From Streptomyces paludis (GTDB taxonomy: Bacteria > Actinomycetota > Actinomycetes > Streptomycetales > Streptomycetaceae): a stretch of 64,000 bases of DNA. Made by a program: the position numbers and the translations under genes. The notes beneath the pieces are model-generated. The model saw nothing but the letters and a program-made list of their open reading frames with translations, made no database searches and had not been told where the DNA came from. Below are positions 1 through 9,589 of the stretch, piece by piece. Positions within the stretch are counted from its first letter, which is position 1. Each line of letters opens with the position of its first letter. The stretch covers positions 6,820,001 through 6,884,000 of the forward strand of contig NZ_CP031194.1 in the NCBI RefSeq assembly GCF_003344965.1. Direction: 5' to 3'.

Positions 1-2157
1 GGTGTCACCGCTCCAGTGGACGCGCAGGACGACCTCGTCGGCGTCGGCGGGGATACCGGTCACCCGGACCCGGTGGATCTCCGCCCGCTCGTACGCCTCG
101 GCGGGCGGGGCGCTCGCCCGGCCGGGTACGGAGACGACGGTGGCCGGGGGCGGGTCCGCCGCGCGGAGGCGGTCCGTGGTCACCCGTACCGTGTCGTCGT
201 TCCGTATCCCACGGTCCGGTGTCAGTGTGTAGCGCGTGAACACACCGTCGGCCGCCGGGGTGAGTGTCGCGCCCGGTGTGCCGGGGAGGCGGTCCGGGGC
301 GGGCAGCAGCGCGAAACCGGGCCGGTCGCGGGCGGTGTGCAGCCGGAGCACACCGTCGTCGGCGGTGACGGCGTCGGGACAGAGCACCAGCCGCTCCGTA
401 CCGAACACATCGAGGCGTACGGCCGTGCGCGCCGTGGCCGCGTCCAGCAGCAGGATGTCGGTCGCGCCCGTGTCGGTGGCGACGGTGATGAGACAGTCCG
501 TACCCGGCCGGGCACCCTCGACCAGCAGTGTGTCGCCGGTGTCCGTGACGGTGGCGCCCTCGGGCAGGGCGAGCACGGCCGGCGCGGGACGGTCGAACGC
601 CAGCTCGGCGGGGATCCCGGCGGTGGCGGCCAGCACCAGCAGCGGGCGCCCGCCGCGCTCCGCGACCGGGCCCAGCACACACACCGGCTGCGCGGTCGCC
701 CACGCGAGGCGCACCCCGGCCGTCCGCAGCCCGACGGGCCAGCAGAAGTACGCGCCCGACGGTACGGTCACCGGCCGGTGCGGGAGCCGGACGCGGCGGC
801 CGGCCGGCAGGGCGAGATCGAAGCGCACGTCGTGGTGGTCGGGGAGCCGGTCGTACGGCTGGTGGTTGGTGACGAAGAGCCAGCCGCTCTCGCCGTCGGA
901 CCGCAGGGCCCAGCGCAGGGTGGTGGTGTCCTCGGCCCCCGCCGGGGTCCGCTCGGGCAGCACACTGTCGCAGGGGGCCAGCTGCTCCCCGAAGCCGGCC
1001 AGCAGCTGGTGCTGTTGGCGCAGGGCGAAGTAGTGCGGCCGGGCCTGGCCGTACGCGCCCAGCGGCGCCTGGAAGTCGTAGCTCAGCTCCGGCACGTCGT
1101 TGGGGTATCCGGTCGCGTGGGACTCCTGGAGCCCGGGGGCCGGGTTGGTGCCGCCGTGGAAGACGTAGTAGCCCTGCCAGTTGGAGCCGCAGCCCAGTTT
1201 GGTCAGCGCCTGCGCGGCGATGTCGTCCGGCTCGGTCCGTACCCTGCGGTGGTACGCCTGGGTCATACCGCCGCCCAACTCGCAGGTGGCGAAGGGGAAT
1301 CGGCCGGCGGGGACGGCGCCGTCCCCGGGCGCGTGCGGATCGGTGCGGAGGTCGGCGCCGATGCCCGGGTCGTCGCGCTCGTGCCGGTAGTGGAAGTTGG
1401 CGCGGCACCCGGCGTCCCAGGGCTCGTCGGCGTCGAACCAGAAGCCGTCGGTGTAACCGCCGTACAGCGGCAGGAGTTCGTCCCCGGGGAGCTGGGCGCC
1501 GCCCCACGCGGTCGCGGTCCACAGCGGCGCGTCGAGCCCGGCCCCGGCGGCGAGCTTCTTGAGCGTGGCGAGATGGCCGGCGTCCGCGAACAGCTCGTTC
1601 TCGATCTGGACGGCGAACACCGGCCCGCCCGACGCCCGTTCGAGGCCCCGGAGCTGGCCGGCGATCGCGCCGTACCAGCCGCGCACCAGCTCCAGATAGC
1701 CCGGATCGTCGGTGCGCGCCCGGATCTCCCCGGCCGCGTCCCGCGCCATGAGCCAGTCGGGCAGCCCGCCGTTGCGCGCCTCGGCGTGCACCCACGGGCC
1801 GATCCGGGGGACGAAGTCGAGCCCGAGACGCCCGCACAGCTCGGCGAAGTGCCGTACGTCGAACCGGCCGTCGAAGCGGAACCCGCCCTGGTCCGGGGCG
1901 TGGTGGAGCCAGAAGAGATAGCTCGCGACGGCCGTGGCACCACCGTCCCTGATCTTGCGCAGCGCCTGTTCCCAGCGGGCGCGGGGATGCCGGCTGTAGT
2001 GGTACTCGGCGGTCACTGGGATGAAGGGGACGCCGCCCCGGGTGAGCCAGCGGCCGGTCACCTCGACGGGACGGGGGACACCCGGGCGGTCGCCCATGTC
2101 CAGATGGCCGCGCAGGGGCGGCTCCGGCCGGTCCGGCATCCGCAGTGTGTACTCCAT
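1..2157 (-). CDS. Glycoside hydrolase family 35 beta-galactosidase (3' end missing)
   Basis: Expected to remove non-reducing terminal beta-galactosyl residues. The frame is open from an ATG at 2157 to the window edge (719 residues visible), so the C-terminus is missing. The N-terminal TIM barrel carries the GH35 sugar-site segment TAEYHYSR (about 49-56), the acid/base motif QIENEL (Asn187-Glu188) and the probable nucleophile in TCELGGGM (Glu293). The downstream part is beta-rich, as in GH35 accessory domains. No signal peptide is seen, so it is probably cytoplasmic and acts on imported oligosaccharide. It is the last visible gene of a leftward unit with the aldolase (97 bp upstream) and the SIS protein, which suggests galactoside or galactosamine breakdown. 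Family assignment is firm; substrate is inferred. Confidence 0.88.
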   Translation of the reverse strand, partial: MEYTLRMPDRPEPPLRGHLDMGDRPGVPRPVEVTGRWLTRGGVPFIPVTAEYHYSRHPRARWEQALRKIRDGGATAVASYLFWLHHAPDQGGFRFDGRFDVRHFAELCGRLGLDFVPRIGPWVHAEARNGGLPDWLMARDAAGEIRARTDDPGYLELVRGWYGAIAGQLRGLERASGGPVFAVQIENELFADAGHLATLKKLAAGAGLDAPLWTATAWGGAQLPGDELLPLYGGYTDGFWFDADEPWDAGCRANFHYRHERDDPGIGADLRTDPHAPGDGAVPAGRFPFATCELGGGMTQAYHRRVRTEPDDIAAQALTKLGCGSNWQGYYVFHGGTNPAPGLQESHATGYPNDVPELSYDFQAPLGAYGQARPHYFALRQQHQLLAGFGEQLAPCDSVLPERTPAGAEDTTTLRWALRSDGESGWLFVTNHQPYDRLPDHHDVRFDLALPAGRRVRLPHRPVTVPSGAYFCWPVGLRTAGVRLAWATAQPVCVLGPVAERGGRPLLVLAATAGIPAELAFDRPAPAVLALPEGATVTDTGDTLLVEGARPGTDCLITVATDTGATDILLLDAATARTAVRLDVFGTERLVLCPDAVTADDGVLRLHTARDRPGFALLPAPDRLPGTPGATLTPAADGVFTRYTLTPDRGIRNDDTVRVTTDRLRAADPPPATVVSVPGRASAPPAEAYERAEIHRVRVTGIPADADEVVLRVHWSGDT

Positions 2158-2254
2158 GGCACCGCTCCCTCTCCCGTACGGTCCGCCCGGTCGCGGCGCT
2201 CCGACTCCCCCCCATCATGGCGTGACGCCGGTCTCCCGCACCCGGTGGACTCCC

Positions 2255-3118
2255 TTACGTGGTGGGCTCCTTGACCCGGTGGGCCGCTTCACCGGCGACG
2301 GCCCGCAGACACTCCGCGACGGCGGTCGCGGTCGCCTCGCGCGCCGACGCGAGGTAGCGGCGCGGATCGACCAGCGCGGGATTCTCGCCCAGGACCCTCC
2401 GGACCGCGCCCGTGAAGGCGATATTGAGCAGCGTGCCGATATTGATCTTGGTCATGCCGTGGCCGACGGCGTCCCGCAGCGCCGTGTGCGGAATGCCGGA
2501 CGACCCGTGCAGCACCAGCGGTACGGGGACGGCGTCCCGCAGCCGGGCGATGAGCCCGAGGTCGATCCTGGCCGTCCGGCTCAGCATCGCGTGGCTGCTG
2601 CCGACGGCCACGGCGAGCGCGTCCACCCCGGTCGCGGCGGCGAACGCGGCGGCCTGGGCGGGATCCGTCCGTACCCCCGGAGTGTGGGCGGAGCCCTTGC
2701 CGCCGATCTCGCCGAGTTCGGCCTCCACGAACAGCCCCCGGGCGTGCGCCCACGCGGCGGCGGCGCGGGTGGCGGCGAGGTTCTCGTCGTCCGGCAGCCG
2801 GGAGGCGTCGAACATCACCGAACTGGCCCCGCAGTCGGCGGTCCGGTGCAGCAGGGCGAGATCCTCGACATGGTCGAGATGGAGCGACAGCCGGGCGGTG
2901 CTGTCCGCCGCGAGCGCGGCGACCGCCGCGGCCAGGGGCGTCACACCGCCGTGGTAGCGGACGGCGTTGTGACTGATCTGGAGGATGGCGGGCAGCCCGG
3001 TCCGCTCCGCCGCGGTGGCGACGGCCTCGGCGTGTTCGAGCGTGATGACGTTGAACGCGGCGACACCGGTGCCCGACTCCCGGGCGGCGGCGACCAGTTC
3101 GGCGGTGGTGCTCAGCAT
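2255..3118 (-). CDS. Class II fructose/tagatose-bisphosphate aldolase
   Basis: Zinc-dependent aldolase of the FbaA/GatY/KbaY family, which cleaves ketose 1,6-bisphosphates to glycerone phosphate and a glyceraldehyde phosphate. At 287 residues it has GatY/KbaY length. Visible elements are the LHLDH motif (Asp82 as general acid/base, His83 as zinc ligand), the EAELGEIGGKG loop (132-142), His176 in GSSHAML and His204 in HGSSG as further zinc ligands, and a phosphate-site NIG near 226-230. It lies between an AgaS-like SIS protein and a GH35 galactosidase, which favours tagatose-bisphosphate over a housekeeping glycolytic role. That preference comes from context, not from a diagnostic residue. Confidence 0.85.
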   Translation of the reverse strand: MLSTTAELVAAARESGTGVAAFNVITLEHAEAVATAAERTGLPAILQISHNAVRYHGGVTPLAAAVAALAADSTARLSLHLDHVEDLALLHRTADCGASSVMFDASRLPDDENLAATRAAAAWAHARGLFVEAELGEIGGKGSAHTPGVRTDPAQAAAFAAATGVDALAVAVGSSHAMLSRTARIDLGLIARLRDAVPVPLVLHGSSGIPHTALRDAVGHGMTKINIGTLLNIAFTGAVRRVLGENPALVDPRRYLASAREATATAVAECLRAVAGEAAHRVKEPTT

Positions 3119-3140
3119 GGTGGAGTACTCCTCGCGGTCG

Positions 3141-3150
3141 GTAACGTTAC
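3141..3150. promoter_or_regulatory. GTAACGTTAC palindrome upstream of the aldolase
   Basis: A perfect 10-bp palindrome in the 61-bp gap between the SIS gene and the aldolase start. It could be an operator or part of an internal promoter. No clear -10/-35 pair is visible, so the role is a guess. Confidence 0.3.
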
Positions 3151-3179
3151 GGGCCGCGTCGCGGTCGCTGGTTCGGGCC

Positions 3180-4061
3180 TCACGCGTCCAGCACCACGGA
3201 CCGCGTCAGATTCCGGGGCCGGTCCGGATCCAGCCCCTTGCGCCCGGCGAGCGCGGCGGCCAGCCGCTGCACCCGTACGAGATCGACCTGCGGATCCTCG
3301 GGATGGTCCACGAACAGCGCGCCGGTCGGCGCCACATCGGCGCGCAGCCCGTCGGCGTCGGGGCCGAAGTGCCAGACGATCCGGCCGGGGGCGGCGATGC
3401 TGACCGGCCCGTGCCGGTACTCCATGGAGGGATACGCCTCCGTCCAGCCCTGGGTGGCCTCACGCATCTTCAACGCGGCCTCGCGCGCCACACCGTGGGC
3501 CCAGCCCCGCCCCAGGAAGGTGATCTGGTCCGCGCTGAGCCACTCCTCGGGCAGCGGCTCGGTCCGTACCGACTCGGCCGCCGCGGCCAGCGGTTCGACC
3601 GGCTCGCCGAGGCTCGCCCGCAGCGCGGTGAGCGCCGTCGTCGCGAACAGGGTCTGTACGACGGAGCGTTCGTCGGCGAAGGAGAGATCGACGAGCTGAC
3701 CGGCCACCCCGGCGATCGGGGTGGCGGTGTCGGCGGTGAGCGCCACGGTCGGGCGGATCCCGCGCTGCCGGTCGAGCAGCTCCAGGATCTCCGTCGTGGT
3801 CCCGGACCGGGAGATCGCCACCAGCCGGTCGTACGGGCGCCCTTCCGGGAACTCGGACGCGGTCCAGAAGTCCGTCTCGCCGAGCCCGCGCCGCTCGCGC
3901 AGCACCGCGTACGCCTCGGCCATGAACCACGAGGTCCCGCAGCCGACCACGGCGACCCGCTCGCCGGGCTCCGGCAGTCCGGTGCCGCCCTTGGCGACGA
4001 CGGCGGCGGCCCGGCGCCAGGCCGACGGCTGCCGGTCGATCTCCTCGTCGATGAACGACAT
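3180..4061 (-). CDS. SIS-domain sugar-phosphate isomerase/deaminase (AgaS-like)
   Basis: 293 residues with two tandem SIS (sugar isomerase) domains. The first has the nucleotide-like VVGCGTSW loop (about 38-45) and the phosphate-binding SRSGTTTE (84-91). The second contains FLGRGWAHGVAREAALKMREATQGWTEAY-type sequence with EALK-like residues. There is no N-terminal glutamine amidotransferase domain, so it is not a GlmS glucosamine synthase. AgaS-family proteins deaminate or isomerise galactosamine 6-phosphate. First gene of the leftward SIS-aldolase-GH35 unit, divergent from the DeoR-family regulator across a 186-bp gap. Family is confident; the exact reaction is inferred from neighbours. Confidence 0.8.
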   Translation of the reverse strand: MSFIDEEIDRQPSAWRRAAAVVAKGGTGLPEPGERVAVVGCGTSWFMAEAYAVLRERRGLGETDFWTASEFPEGRPYDRLVAISRSGTTTEILELLDRQRGIRPTVALTADTATPIAGVAGQLVDLSFADERSVVQTLFATTALTALRASLGEPVEPLAAAAESVRTEPLPEEWLSADQITFLGRGWAHGVAREAALKMREATQGWTEAYPSMEYRHGPVSIAAPGRIVWHFGPDADGLRADVAPTGALFVDHPEDPQVDLVRVQRLAAALAGRKGLDPDRPRNLTRSVVLDA

Positions 4062-4164
4062 ACATGCTCCTCACGTGCGATGGGGGCAGTGCTTGAGGCA
4101 GGTCTGAGATGCAAGGTCCCCGGAAGCGTAGGCGCTCGTAAGTGGCCGCTCAATGGCATCTGTG

Positions 4165-4186
4165 AGCAGTTTCGAGCATTTCTGCT
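4165..4186. promoter_or_regulatory. Candidate DeoR operator in the divergent gap
   Basis: AGCAG at 4165-4169 and CTGCT at 4182-4186 form a short inverted repeat around an AT-richer core in the 4062-4247 gap between the SIS gene and the DeoR gene. Position fits an autoregulated divergent control region. Short arms make this tentative. Confidence 0.25.
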
Positions 4187-4247
4187 ACGATCCGGCAACC
4201 TCGCGCGCCGGCCCCCGTGCGCCGGGGACGAGGGAGGGACCAGGGCC

Positions 4248-5078
4248 GTGAACCGCTACGCCCGGATGAACGCGCTGCTCGACGCCATGGCCGCCGAGGG
4301 CCATGTCGATGTCGACAGCCTCGCCAGACAGTTCGGTGTCTCGCCCACCACCGTCCGGCGCGACCTCAACCACCTGCACGAACAGCAGCTCGTGACCCGC
4401 ACCAGGGGCGGCGCCGTGGCGACCACCGTCAACTACGACCTGCCCATCCGCTACCGCCGCGCCAGCCACGCCCCGGAGAAGACCCGGATCGGCCGGGCCG
4501 CCGCCGCGCTCGTGGGCACCGGCGACGTGGTGGGCATCAACGGCGGTACGACGACGACGGAGGTGGCCCGCGCGATAGCGGAGGGCCGCCCGGACGACGA
4601 CACGCCGGGCCACGACCTGGCGCGTTCCGACGCGGCGCGCCACGACACGAGGCCGCCCGAGCAGATCACCATCGTCACCAACGCCATCAACATCGCGGGC
4701 GAGCTGACCGTCCGCCGGCACGTCAAGCTGATCATGACCGGCGGGGTGGCCCGGCTCCAGTCCTTCGAACTCACCGGCCCGCTGGCCTACGACACCCTCG
4801 CGCAGATCGACCTCGACTACGCGATGCTCGGTGTCGACGCCTTCGATCCGGCGCTCGGCGCCAAGGCGCTGGACGAGGACGAGGCCCGGATCAACCGGCT
4901 GATGGCCGAGCGGGCCCGTACGGTCGTCGTCGTCGCGGACAGCAGCAAGCTGGCCGCCCGCGCCTTCGCCCGGATCTGCCCGCCGGGCGCCGTCGACTAC
5001 CTGATCACCGACACCGGCGCGCCGCTGGTCGTGGTCGAGGAGATCCGCGACGCCGGGGTGCGGGTCATCGTGGTCTGA
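4248..5078 (+). CDS. DeoR-family sugar-phosphate-responsive repressor
   Basis: 276 residues from a GTG at 4248, chosen because an AGGGAGGG Shine-Dalgarno lies about 9 nt upstream and the protein then begins at the winged-helix domain. Residues about 1-55 form the DeoR HTH (VDSLARQFGVSPTTVRRDLNHL), followed by the TRGGA hinge. The C-terminal DeoRC effector domain has the NGGTTTTEVA and TNAINIA phosphate-contact signatures and VVVVADSSK near 225. A polar insert (about 110-140, rich in D/R/H) enlarges the effector domain. It probably represses the divergent SIS-aldolase-GH35 unit in response to a sugar phosphate. Its stop overlaps the end of the convergent dehydrogenase by 14 nt. Confidence 0.87.
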   Translation: MNRYARMNALLDAMAAEGHVDVDSLARQFGVSPTTVRRDLNHLHEQQLVTRTRGGAVATTVNYDLPIRYRRASHAPEKTRIGRAAAALVGTGDVVGINGGTTTTEVARAIAEGRPDDDTPGHDLARSDAARHDTRPPEQITIVTNAINIAGELTVRRHVKLIMTGGVARLQSFELTGPLAYDTLAQIDLDYAMLGVDAFDPALGAKALDEDEARINRLMAERARTVVVVADSSKLAARAFARICPPGAVDYLITDTGAPLVVVEEIRDAGVRVIVV

Positions 5079-6420
5079 ACGCGTGTGTCCGCGCCTGGAT
5101 CTGATCGGGCGTCAGATAGGTGTCGGTGTACTCGAAGTCGCGCAGGGTGGCCGGGCGGCGGAGCTGGAAGCCGGTACGGACGTAGTCATCGCCCGCCGTG
5201 GCGTTGAGGATCCAGTTGGTGAGCGTACGGACCTTGGCGACATTGGTGCGCAGCGCCATCAGATGGTAGCCGCGCGCCACCGCCTGCGCGGGGAGCCCGG
5301 TCAGCTGGAGGCCGAGCGGACGGGAGACGGCGTCCTTGCCGCCGAGGTCGACGACCAGCCCGAGATCCTTGTGGATGTAGGGGCGGGCCGGTGTCCCGCG
5401 CAGCGCGGCCACCACATTGGCGGCGGCGGTCCGCCCCTGGCGCTGTGCGTGCTGTGCGGTGGGCGGGCAGATCGCGCCGTCGCCCTTGGCGAGGTCCGGC
5501 ACGGCGGCGGCGTCCCCCAGCGCGAACACCCCGTCGGCGCCGGGGACGGTGAGCCGGCTGGTCACGGCGAGCCGGCCGCGTACGGTCTCGGCGCCCAGGG
5601 TGGCGACCAGCGGACTCGCGGTGACACCCGCCGTCCAGACGAGGGTGCGGCACGGCAGCGCGCGGCCGTCGGTGAGGGTGACCAGCTCCGGCTCGACCTT
5701 GGCGACCGAGACCCCGAGCGACACCTCGATCCCGCGCTGCCGGAGCACCCGTAGCGCGTCCGTGCCGAGCCGGTCGCCGAGTTCGGGCATCAGCTTCGGC
5801 GCCACGTCGATGAGATGCCACTTGATCAGCCGGGTGTCCAGCCGCGGATAGCGGCGGGCCGCGGCGGTGGTGATGAGCTGGAGACAGGCCGCGGTCTCGG
5901 TGCCCGCGTAGCCGCCGCCCACCACGATGAACCGGAGCCGGGAGGCCCGCTCGGCCGGGTCGGTCGCCGCGTCGGCCAGATCGAGCTGGGCGATGACATG
6001 ATCGCGCAGGTACGCGGCCTCGGCGAGCGTCTTCATGCCCCGGGCGTGCTCGGTCAGGCCCGGGATGTCAAACGTACGGGTGACACTGCCGGGCGCCAGG
6101 ACGAGGTGGTCGTACGGTTCGTCCACGATCTCGTCGGTGATCTTCCGGACGACACATACCTTGGCCTTGGTGTCGATACCGATGGAGCCGCCCGGGATGA
6201 CGCGGGTGTGGTGCAGCCCCCGGCGCAGCGAGACGGCCACGGACTGCGGGGTGAGCACACCGGAGGCGACCTGCGGCAGCAGCGGCAGATAGAGCTGGTA
6301 GCTGAACGGCGCCACGAGGGCGATCCGGGCCTCGCCCGGCGACAGCGCGCGTTCCAGGCGGCGGGCGCACTCAACTCCGGCGAAGCCGCCGCCGACGATC
6401 AGGATCCTTGCTCGTGTCAT
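5065..6420 (-). CDS. ndh: Type II NADH dehydrogenase (NDH-2 / pyridine nucleotide-disulphide oxidoreductase)
   Basis: 451 residues, the usual NDH-2 length. It transfers electrons from NADH to quinone at the inner face of the membrane through FAD without pumping protons. The N-terminal FAD-binding Rossmann motif is GGGFAG (10-15), the NADH-binding motif VVGGGYAGTETA lies near 165-176, and the FAD-contacting GVFALGDAA motif is near 300. The C-terminal ~70 residues contain the amphipathic region expected for membrane attachment. The start overlaps the end of the upstream MFS gene by 50 nt on the same strand, so the two may be co-translated. Function is confident for the family; a carotenoid- or other oxidoreductase role cannot be excluded. 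Confidence 0.82.
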   Translation of the reverse strand: MTRARILIVGGGFAGVECARRLERALSPGEARIALVAPFSYQLYLPLLPQVASGVLTPQSVAVSLRRGLHHTRVIPGGSIGIDTKAKVCVVRKITDEIVDEPYDHLVLAPGSVTRTFDIPGLTEHARGMKTLAEAAYLRDHVIAQLDLADAATDPAERASRLRFIVVGGGYAGTETAACLQLITTAAARRYPRLDTRLIKWHLIDVAPKLMPELGDRLGTDALRVLRQRGIEVSLGVSVAKVEPELVTLTDGRALPCRTLVWTAGVTASPLVATLGAETVRGRLAVTSRLTVPGADGVFALGDAAAVPDLAKGDGAICPPTAQHAQRQGRTAAANVVAALRGTPARPYIHKDLGLVVDLGGKDAVSRPLGLQLTGLPAQAVARGYHLMALRTNVAKVRTLTNWILNATAGDDYVRTGFQLRRPATLRDFEYTDTYLTPDQIQARTHAFRPR

Positions 6421-7747
6421 GCTCCGACTCTGCGCGCCGCGCGGGGGATCCAGTACCGGTGGAGCGGCATTCGGGGGAACGGGGGCCGGGACCGGCCCCG
6501 GCCCCGCGCAGTGCTCCGTACGCGGCGACGGCCAGCAGCTCGCACAGGGCGGCGGCCGTCAGGGCGGCGGCCAGGGACCGTTCGGCGAGCGGCCCGGCGA
6601 GCGCCGCGCCCACGGCGAACCCGGTGATCTTCAGGCTCGCCCCGGTGGTGAAGATCTGGCCGCGCAGCCGCTCCGGCGCCTCCCGGTGCCGTACCGCGAA
6701 CAGCGCGGTGAGCTGCGGACCTTCGGCGATTCCGGCGAGTACCACGGCGCCGGCGAGGAGTACGGGCCCACCGGCCGCCGCCAGCAGAAAGGCCACCGCC
6801 AGGACCAGCGCCCCACACCACAGGACGGTGTCGGGACGCGGCTGCCGGGGGAGGGGGAGCCGGGCGAGCACCGCGTTCGCCCCGAGCGACACGGCGGCGA
6901 CCCCGGCGAGCAGCAGCGCGCCCCGGTCCCCCGAACCGAGATCCCGCGCGCCGAGCGCCGGCGCACACACCACCAGCGCGCCGGCACCGGCGGAGGAGAT
7001 CACCGAGGTCAGCGTGGCACGGGCGAGCGGCCGGTTACGGCCGATGACGCGGAACCCGGCGGCGAGATCCCCGAGGACGCGGGTGGCGCCGGAGGTGCCG
7101 GAGGCGCCTGGGCTGCCCGTGGCGGCGCTGCCCGCGCCGCCGGAACGTTCCGAGTCGGCGCGCCCCCGCCCCCGCCCCCGCGCCCGCGGCAGCGGCAGCG
7201 CCAGTGCCGAAGGAAGCGCCAGGCAGATCAGCGCGACGGACGTCAGTACGCCCGCGTGCGCTCCGTACAGGCCGGCGATCAGGCCGGCCAGCGCCGGGCC
7301 TGCCAGGCTCGCGGCGTTGAAGGTCATGGCGTCCAGCGCCGTGGCACGCGGCAGCGCTCCGGGCGAGGGCACGACGCGCGGCAGTTGGGCGGTCCAGCCG
7401 CCGGACAGGGCCGGGCCCAGCAGTCCGGCCGCCGCCGCGATCAGCAGTGTGACCGCGACCGGCGCGCGGCCGAGGCACAGCAGGACGGCGACGAGCGCCG
7501 CCGCGTAACCGGCGAGCGCGCCGGCCAGCAGCCGCCCCGGCGCCGCCGAGCGGTCCAGCAGGACGCCGAGTACGGGACCGCCGGCCGCCGCCGAGACCAG
7601 CACGGCCGCGAGCAGCGACGACGCGGTGGCGGTCGAGCCGGTGACGGCCAGGCCCGCGAGCAGCAGCGCGGGCCCCGACATCTCGTCGCCGGTACGGGCC
7701 ACCGTCGCCCCCGCCGTGTACACACTCAGCGCGTAACGCTTTCTCAT
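6371..7747 (-). CDS. Major facilitator superfamily transporter (drug-efflux type)
   Basis: 458 residues from the ATG at 7747; a GTG three codons upstream is possible but has no better ribosome site. About 12 hydrophobic segments alternate with short Gly/Ala-rich loops, and the central cytoplasmic loop (about 195-225) is Arg/Gly/Ser rich. The N-terminal half resembles MFS_1/MFS_3 exporters of the macrolide-efflux type. The promoter region is shared with the divergent CGNR regulator and contains a perfect palindrome 8 bp upstream of the ATG. An exporter controlled by that regulator is the simplest reading; substrate unknown. Confidence 0.75.
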   Translation of the reverse strand: MRKRYALSVYTAGATVARTGDEMSGPALLLAGLAVTGSTATASSLLAAVLVSAAAGGPVLGVLLDRSAAPGRLLAGALAGYAAALVAVLLCLGRAPVAVTLLIAAAAGLLGPALSGGWTAQLPRVVPSPGALPRATALDAMTFNAASLAGPALAGLIAGLYGAHAGVLTSVALICLALPSALALPLPRARGRGRGRADSERSGGAGSAATGSPGASGTSGATRVLGDLAAGFRVIGRNRPLARATLTSVISSAGAGALVVCAPALGARDLGSGDRGALLLAGVAAVSLGANAVLARLPLPRQPRPDTVLWCGALVLAVAFLLAAAGGPVLLAGAVVLAGIAEGPQLTALFAVRHREAPERLRGQIFTTGASLKITGFAVGAALAGPLAERSLAAALTAAALCELLAVAAYGALRGAGAGPGPRSPECRSTGTGSPARRAESEHDTSKDPDRRRRLRRS

Positions 7748-7754
7748 GCGCGTC

Positions 7755-7772
7755 ACGTTACGTGTGTAACGT
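7755..7772. promoter_or_regulatory. Operator palindrome between MFS exporter and CGNR regulator
   Basis: ACGTTACGTGTGTAACGT: 7-bp perfect inverted arms around GTGT, lying between the MFS start (7747, minus) and the CGNR start (7786, plus). Extra half-sites occur at 7731-7739 (GCGTAACGC) and 7788-7794 (GCGTTAC). The position suits repression of both genes. Little other leader sequence exists, so one or both transcripts may be nearly leaderless. Confidence 0.6.
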
Positions 7773-7785
7773 AAAGAGTAATGAC

Positions 7786-8373
7786 ATGCGTTACATTGCC
7801 CGGATGGAACCCTCCCTCGACGACAGCCACGACGACTGGTCCACCCGGCACTCCGTCCGGGCCACCGCCCTGCGCACCGTCGCCCTCGTCAACGCCCTGT
7901 CCGTCGAACACCCCGACCCGGAGGGCGTCGCGGACGTACTGCGCGCGCACGGCGAGAGCGGCGACCTCGGCCTCACCCCCGACGACCTCGGAGACCTGCG
8001 GGCCGCCGCCCTGCTGCTGCGCGAGGTCTTCGCCGCGCGGCGGGTGGACGACGCGGTCACCGCCCTCAACCGGCTGCTCGCGCGCGGCGGCACCGGCGCG
8101 CTCCGCCTCACCTCGCACGGCGCCACCACCCCCTGGCACCCCCATCTCGACAGCGACGACGACGCGCCCTGGGGTGAGTGGTTCCTCGCCTCGTCCTGCC
8201 TCGCGCTGACCGTCCTCCTCTGGGACGACCAGCGCCCGCCCGGTGCGCTCTGCGCCTCTCCGGCCTGCCCGAACGTCCTGCTCACCCAGGGCGGCGGGCC
8301 CCCGCGCCGCTACTGCTCCCGGCGGTGCGCGACCCGGGAGCGGGTGGCGGCCCACCGCCGTGCGAAGGCATAA
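7786..8373 (+). CDS. CGNR-type zinc-finger transcriptional regulator (ABATE domain)
   Basis: 195 residues from ATG 7786 (AAAGAG 7 nt upstream; ATG 7804 is an alternative). The N-terminal ~130 residues match the ABATE (putative stress-induced regulator) domain pattern, with an RHSVRATALRTVALVNAL start and a DDLGDLRAAALLLREVF helix. The C-terminus has paired cysteines: CASPACPNVLL followed by YCSRRCATRERVAAHRR. This is the CGNR zinc-ribbon/HTH layout, although the CGNR tetrapeptide itself reads CATR here. Probably the local regulator binding the palindrome at 7755-7772 and controlling the MFS exporter. Confidence 0.72.
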   Translation: MRYIARMEPSLDDSHDDWSTRHSVRATALRTVALVNALSVEHPDPEGVADVLRAHGESGDLGLTPDDLGDLRAAALLLREVFAARRVDDAVTALNRLLARGGTGALRLTSHGATTPWHPHLDSDDDAPWGEWFLASSCLALTVLLWDDQRPPGALCASPACPNVLLTQGGGPPRRYCSRRCATRERVAAHRRAKA

Positions 8374-8390
8374 GGCATGTTGGAAACTGT

Positions 8391-8403
8391 CGGAAATTTT
8401 CGG
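8391..8403. promoter_or_regulatory. Near-palindrome upstream of the aldo-keto reductase
   Basis: CGGAAATTTTCGG pairs at 5 of 6 positions around a central T, in an AT-rich patch just after the CGNR stop. Possible operator or promoter element for the reductase. Confidence 0.25.
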
Positions 8404-8526
8404 AACTTGTTTGTCTTCCGTGCCGCGCTCCGCGTGTGTAGCGTCGGCACGGACCGGTTGCCGTCCGTACGGTGCCGTCCCGGCACGCTTCCCGCACCGG
8501 CCTCGGCCATGTCACAGGAGAGTTCG

Positions 8527-9546
<1,020 letters not shown>

Positions 9547-9559
9547 CACACCCCGCACT

Positions 9560-9589
9560 CGCGACGGACGGGCGCGCCCGTCCGTCGCG
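9560..9589. terminator. Bidirectional hairpin terminator
   Basis: A 30-nt perfect palindrome (15-bp GC-rich arms, centre at GCGC) between the convergent aldo-keto reductase and XRE genes, abutting the XRE stop at 9590. No U-run, which is common in actinobacteria. Confidence 0.75.

Noticed and set aside
5..2218. Long open frame on the minus strand, and a 752-codon frame on the plus strand, over the first 2.2 kb
   Set aside because: Both give Arg/Pro/Gly-rich proteins without motifs. The third minus-strand frame from ATG 2157 gives a complete GH35 domain with catalytic residues, so the others are shadows caused by high GC.
2985..4247. A 420-codon N-terminal extension of the DeoR gene
   Set aside because: The extension is antisense to the aldolase and SIS genes and not protein-like. 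GTG 4248 has a good ribosome site and starts at the HTH.
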